Origin: Rhizophagus irregularis
Taxonomy: Eukaryota; Glomeromycota; Glomeromycetes; Glomerales; Glomeraceae
DNA length: 64,000 nucleotides
Direction of reading: 5' to 3'
NCBI RefSeq assembly: GCF_026210795.1
Contig: NC_089455.1
Coordinates: 2,356,001 to 2,420,000, forward strand
Both the position numbers and the translations under genes were made by a program. Positions 59,760 through 64,000 of this stretch are shown piece by piece; positions within the stretch are counted from its first letter, which is position 1; each line of letters starts with the position of its first letter. Below the pieces are notes generated by a model. That model was not told where the DNA came from. It made no database searches and worked only from the letters and a program-made list of their open reading frames with translations.

Positions 59760-60480
59760 TGGATCTGAGTTATTTATATATTCTTCGGGGTCCTGTTGGA
59801 GCCGATTTCCTATATAAAGAAAATAAAAAAAACGTTTTTTTTTATTAAAAAACGTTTTATTAAAGTTTCGAAACTTTAGTTTCGAAACTTAATTGGAATA
59901 TCGGCGTCCACGCTGGAGCCGAATTCCTATACAAAAATAAAAAAAAACGTTTATTAAAAATATTCTATTAAAGAAAGTTTCGAAAATTTTTTTTAAAACT
60001 TTACCTGGAATATCGGTATCCACGCCAGAACTGATTTCCTACAAAAATTAATAAAAAAAAACGTTTTTATTGTTAAAAAACGTTTTTTAAGAAAGTTTCG
60101 AAACTTTAGTTTCAAAACTTAACTGGAATATCAGCATCCACGCTGGAGCCGATTTCCTATACAAAAATAAAAAAAACGTTTTATTAAAACGTTTTATTAA
60201 AGAAAGTTTCAAAAATTTTTTTCAAAACTTTACCTAGGGAACCGGTATCCACACCGGAATCGATTTCCTGCAAAAAATATAAAAAAGAAATGTTTTTAGC
60301 TAAAAACGTTTTTTTTTTAAAAGAAAGTTTCGAAATTTTTCGAAACTTTACCTGTAATATCGGTATCCACACTGGAACTGATTTTCTTCACTAAAAGTAT
60401 AAAAAAGAAACGTTTTTTCATGTAAAAAACGTTTTTTTAAAGAAAGTTTTGAAACTTTTTTGATTTAATAAAAAGTTACC
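59760..60480 (-). repeat. Splice-site cassette array, right
   Basis: About six units of roughly 120 bases, the same family and orientation as 50400-50800. Blocks read on the minus strand contain GGCTCCAGCGTGGACGCCGA, start after TTTTTGTATAG and end near GTAAGTTTCG or its variants. The spacers fold through AAAAAACGTTTT pairs. Some donors are mutated (AATTAAGTTTCG), so not all units are spliceable. Confidence 0.7.
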
Positions 60481-61020
60481 GAATTCAATGTGTACATTTA
60501 CGGATGAAAGAGAAAGGCGAAAAGTTTAAAAAGTTTAAAAAAGTTTATTTTAAAAAGACCCGTAAAATGTCAATAGATCATCTGATTTTTTCAGTCATTT
60601 ACCAACTGATTTGCCGAATTATTGCCAATTAGTTATTGATTTTTACCGTTTGGCAAATTTGGCAAATTTGTGTTGATTTATATGACCAATCAGTATAATT
60701 TTACTGAATGATCTTAAAAGAGCAATTTTTCGTATAACAATCGGTATAAATTGATTTTTCACCAAAAGACTAAATGAGTTTTCGTTTAACAATCAGTATT
60801 AGTTGATTTGTAAATGATTTTACCGATTTTTGCCATTGGTCAAAAAATGTGACGAATCACATGACCAATCGGCAAAAATTATGCCGAAAGCTCTTAACGG
60901 TCGAAAGTTTTGATTTCGACCAGTGTTATTAAATATTATCATTATTTACAATTATAATTATTATAATTTAGGATAAATTAAATTTAAAAAAAAGTACCAA
61001 TTTATTCAAATATACTGTAA

Positions 61021-61247
61021 TAGGACTCCGCTTACTTATAATAAAGGTACTGTAGAAAATTGGCCCTTTACTAATAGTTTTTACTTTACTTTTTTCTTAA
61101 ATTCTATTGGTTAATTAGCTAAAAAGGAAAAAAATCATAACAATGTAACATAAAATTTCCTTTTATAGTAGGATCTGCAAAGAATTTTATATATGATTTT
61201 TACCTTAGGCCTGGGGGTGATCTATCTTATAAGTAAGTAGGGTCCTA
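61021..61247 (+). mobile_element. Intact TAGGACC MITE (227 bp)
   Basis: The ends TAGGACTCCGCTTACTTATA and (reversed) TAGGACCCTACTTACTTATA form a terminal inverted repeat of about 22 bases. It has the full-length sequence that is split by the 4.1 kb element at 42192-46276. The flanks (CTGTAA and TTATAA) do not give a clear target duplication. Confidence 0.75.
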
Positions 61248-61739
61248 TTATAATATATGATATTATAAAAATCAATACAATTTGCTAAAACTCATAATTA
61301 TGATTATTAATTAATTTTCAATCAACTTGCTCTATTTAAACTTATAAATTTAATTTGAATTTGCTAAAATTAAAATGTGAGTTATATATGTAATATCTGG
61401 AATTCTATTTCAATTATTAATAAAATATACTGGTAAGCAAAGGATATAACAAATTAAACCCCTATTTACTTAAGTGCAATAGTAAATATATCCTATAAGC
61501 ATTCATACCAATGTAATCTTGTAATCTATATATAAAGAGTTAGTAAAAATTAAAAGAAAAAATTCAAATAGAGAAAAATTTTGAAAAAATTCTGAATGAA
61601 ACTAAAATTTCTATCTGTAAAACAAAACTATTGGCAAAAATAATAAATTCAAGTAAGAAATAGTTGAAAGAATAGCCAATGTTATTCTTGTAGAATTGCT
61701 AGAAAAAATTATTACTAATTTCTTGGGTACTTGCTAAAA
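61248..61739. other. AT-rich spacer
   Basis: No gene or clear repeat ends. Confidence 0.4.
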
Positions 61740-62515
61740 AAACAACTATACTAATTCATTCATTTCTAGCAATATGGAAAACTACTACATTAAGAGAAAT
61801 CACTCTGGCATTAAAAGATAAGTTGAATGATATTTCTTTTTTGCCATGCTATACCTGGATCTCTTACTGAAAGTCTTTTAGCAATGAATCAAAAGCAAAA
61901 CTTGATAAGTTGGAAGTATTAGGTTTCTGAATTTGTAATTACCAAAATATGCAAGGAGATTTATCTATCAGGAATTATAATACAAGTTGAAAGTCTTTTC
62001 TGTATTAAGTTTACAGCTCGTCCATTTGTAGCTTTTCTTGATGAGGCCAATGACATTATGTGTAAAACGTCTAGTACAAATGCACAGGAATCTGAGAGTG
62101 CAATACGAAAATCATTGAGACATGTATTGGCTATGGTCGCCTTTACAATACATCAACATTAACCTTATATCGTGATGAACATATTCATGTAGTTGATTGA
62201 TCCAAATAGTGGAGCTGAAAGCTATGCGAATAGGATATGAGTTTTTGAGGCAGGTAAACATATGGCATTTGTATCTACTGAAGCAGTGATGGCTAGAGCA
62301 TTAGTAGAAAAAACACCTACTGTAAGTTGTCTAACCTGATAATTCGTCTGTTAGAGCCCGTGCATATTATGGAGATATGGATGGGATCTGAAAAGATGGC
62401 TATACCATCAGACATAAATCCAAAACATTTTTTGAAAAACATCGCAACTTTTGTTAATTATGCATCATATGATCATGTAACATACAGAAACTTTATTAAA
62501 GTTATTCTGATATGA
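61740..62515 (+). pseudogene. Helicase-like gene relic
   Basis: Coding-like blocks in shifting frames: IIQVESL near 61976, RPFVAFLDEANDIM near 62020, a Ser/Asn-rich link, KHMAFVSTEAVMARALVEK near 62258, and VRARAYYGDMDG near 62350. The order, with an LDEAN box like a DExx Walker B motif followed by an FVST block, fits a superfamily-2 helicase of the origin-binding-protein type that I recall as multi-copy in Glomeromycetes. Stops and frameshifts separate the blocks, so it is dead. The family assignment is from memory. Confidence 0.45.
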
Positions 62516-62644
62516 GCGATTTAGGCAATTTCATATGAGAACAGAACTGAGATATCTTATACTAAATACATTTCATATATTATACTAAAAATTAACATGA
62601 TAAAATAATACAAATTAAGATTACAAATAGAAATCGAGAACACA

Positions 62645-63340
62645 TTATTTGCGATCATTTCGATTAATATGATGGATACTTCGGATTTTTGCAACCGCTT
62701 TTTCGAGATACATCTTGTTGGCACATGGAACATGGTTTTCGGATTTCTCGTTCAAGCAGTGCATACCAACACACAGTTTCCCCATGGGTAGTTGCAGCCT
62801 TTGATTGTGGTAATATTCGAGTTTAACATTGGTATATTTATTGCCCTCGACAAATAAAGCTATTGAAGCTTGGTACCTGAACAGCATTTTACTAGTAATT
62901 GTGGTTGTTTTCCTTCCACTACGAACCGACGCCCCAAACATAAACTTCACAATCTTCTCTTCCCGTTGATATCGTTATATTTACTGCTGCCAGACTTTTT
63001 TTATTCGTGTCCATCATATCATCATTCTTGAGAGATATTTTTTTTGGTCTTGAAAGCCCATTCCCTTAAATGATTCCATCCTCATAATGTATATTGTCCA
63101 TAGGAGTGCGTTCGTGTCCATCATATCATCATTCTTGAGAGATATTTTTTTTGGTCTTGAAAGCCCATTCCCTTAAATGATTCCATCCTCATAATGTATA
63201 TTGTCCATAGGAGTGCGGCCGCATCCCATACAGAATTAGTCGACAGAATGATGGTTCTATTAATTTTCCTCCAGTGCCAAAGGGAATAAACGGAATCCTG
63301 ACCTGGGCTTTGGTTCCTAAATGAAAATTTTTTCATTAGC
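62645..63340 (-). pseudogene. Unrecognised coding-like stretch
   Basis: Minus-strand frames 63336-63121 and 62950-62645 are less AT-rich than their surroundings and read like protein (GQDSVYSLWHWRKINRT; ITSKMLFRYQASIALFVEG; LCVGMHCLNEKS). An alternative frame reads VRIPFIPFGTGGKLIEPSFC. I do not recognise the product. The 107-bp tandem duplication between the frames is not a multiple of three and breaks any single reading, so it is probably a broken gene. A real short gene ending at 62645 cannot be excluded. Confidence 0.3.
63004..63217. repeat. 107-bp perfect tandem duplication
   Basis: 63004-63110 and 63111-63217 appear identical, both starting TTCGTGTCCATCATATCATC and ending TCCATAGGAGTGCG. 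There are just two copies. Confidence 0.85.
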
Positions 63341-64000
63341 CATATCTATCACTTCGAAATATTGCAAATAATAAATAAATTCAATTCAATTTTATTTTAT
63401 TACTATAATAATGTATTACTGGGAATATATGATTATATTCGGGTTATTTTCAAAACATACCTGAAGGGTTTTATTTAATCAATTTTTTGGTCCATTTTTC
63501 ATTATTAAGGTTTTCTAATCAAGGACCAAGCAAAAAAAATTGAAATTAGCAGTAGTACTTTACAAAAGGGACAAAAGGGACAAAAGTGGTATATCTGGGG
63601 GGATCATATTCTTTATTGTTTTCATAATCCCTTTATTGCAAATTCGGCCGCAGTGTTAATCAATGGATCAATACAAATTAAAATATTATTTAATCATACT
63701 AATTTGTTGATATTAATGATTTGACTGATCGATCTAACGTATTACATCTAACAACTGTTTTTTGACAAGTAAAAATATTAAGTGGTAGTAAAAAAAGTAA
63801 AATAAATTAATCAGTTTGCATGATCTTAACAGTCAAATAGCTTTTATTATATTAATAGATCCTCTAAAAATAACGACTGCGGTTATACAAAATCACATGA
63901 TACAGTGGCGTAGTCATATCACATTCATTATTTATACTTTATAGTGTTTAAAACAACCAAAACAACCTATAGTCTGAAAAAAATCGCGAAGTTGTGTTTT
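63341..64000. other. Intergenic, nothing recognised
   Basis: AT-rich. A short direct repeat GGGACAAAA occurs at about 63567-63585. No gene is seen up to the window end. Confidence 0.4.

Larger units (their letters stand above)
47284..60925 (+). mobile_element. 13.6 kb CACTG element, composite
   Basis: The left end CACTGGTCAGAATAGTCTAT and the reversed right end CACTGGTCGAAATCAAAACT share a short terminal repeat. TTA stands directly outside both ends (47281-47283 and 60926-60928). CACTG ends with a 3-bp duplication are the hallmark of CACTA (CMC/EnSpm) transposons. In order it contains left subterminal repeats (AAATTGCCGAATGTT twice), a nested hAT-like element, a splice-site cassette array (minus), a transposase-like gene (plus) split by a 4.3 kb CACTG element, a second cassette array (minus), and right subterminal repeats (CCAATCGGCAAAAAT-like). 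Without the two insertions it would be about 8.6 kb. Confidence 0.8.

Noticed and set aside
63205-63245. Adjacent NotI-like GCGGCCGC and SalI-like GTCGAC sites suggesting cloning vector
   Set aside because: The surrounding sequence is normal for the window, and part of it lies in a coding-like frame. Two rare sites alone are not evidence of vector.

Overview
The window reads as nuclear DNA of an AT-rich, intron-rich fungus, most likely an arbuscular mycorrhizal Glomeromycete of the Rhizophagus type (inference). Supporting signs are very AT-rich intergenic DNA, introns of about 60-215 bp with GTAAGT-like donors, secreted kelch-transmembrane paralogues, a BTB protein, a pRiA4b ORF-3-like protein, a Crinkler-type kinase relic and a very heavy load of DNA transposons. 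I see no rRNA, tRNA or CRISPR.

Region 1 (1-32.7 kb) is the gene-bearing part. It holds the 3' end of an MFS transporter, a two-exon pRiA4b-like gene, a four-exon CBS-domain gene, a five-exon cystathionine gamma-synthase (convergent with the CBS gene), three kelch-repeat membrane proteins, a 14-exon gamma-glutamyltransferase-family gene with a one-base frameshift, and a BTB gene. Two kelch genes sit in about 3.1 kb tandem units that each also carry a truncated relic of the last gamma-glutamyltransferase exon. A third unit start lost its kelch gene. Between them lie a piggyBac-like element with TTAA flanks and a pogo/Tigger element with a decayed transposase, itself hit by short hAT-type MITEs.

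Region 2 (32.7-47.3 kb) has almost no host genes. It contains foldback elements, two hAT-like non-autonomous elements, and a young 4.1 kb element with a perfect 66-bp terminal inverted repeat, a 3-bp ATT target duplication and one Myb/SANT-like gene. That element split an older MITE whose intact relative lies at 61.0 kb.

Region 3 (47.3-60.9 kb) is one 13.6 kb CACTG...CAGTG element flanked by TTA. It encodes a roughly 1,200-residue transposase-like protein in eight exons. The gene is split in exon 4 by a second 4.3 kb CACTG element flanked by TGC and carries two single-base frameshifts. A 731-bp hAT-like element (TAGGGATGG ends, 8-bp target duplication) sits in its left flank. Both CACTG elements contain long tandem arrays in which every unit is a 30-80 nt block bounded by a canonical 3' splice site and a canonical 5' splice site, separated by hairpin-forming spacers. 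I know of no described counterpart, and this is the most unusual structure in the window.

Region 4 (61-64 kb) holds an intact MITE, a helicase-like relic and an unrecognised coding-like stretch with a perfect 107-bp tandem duplication.
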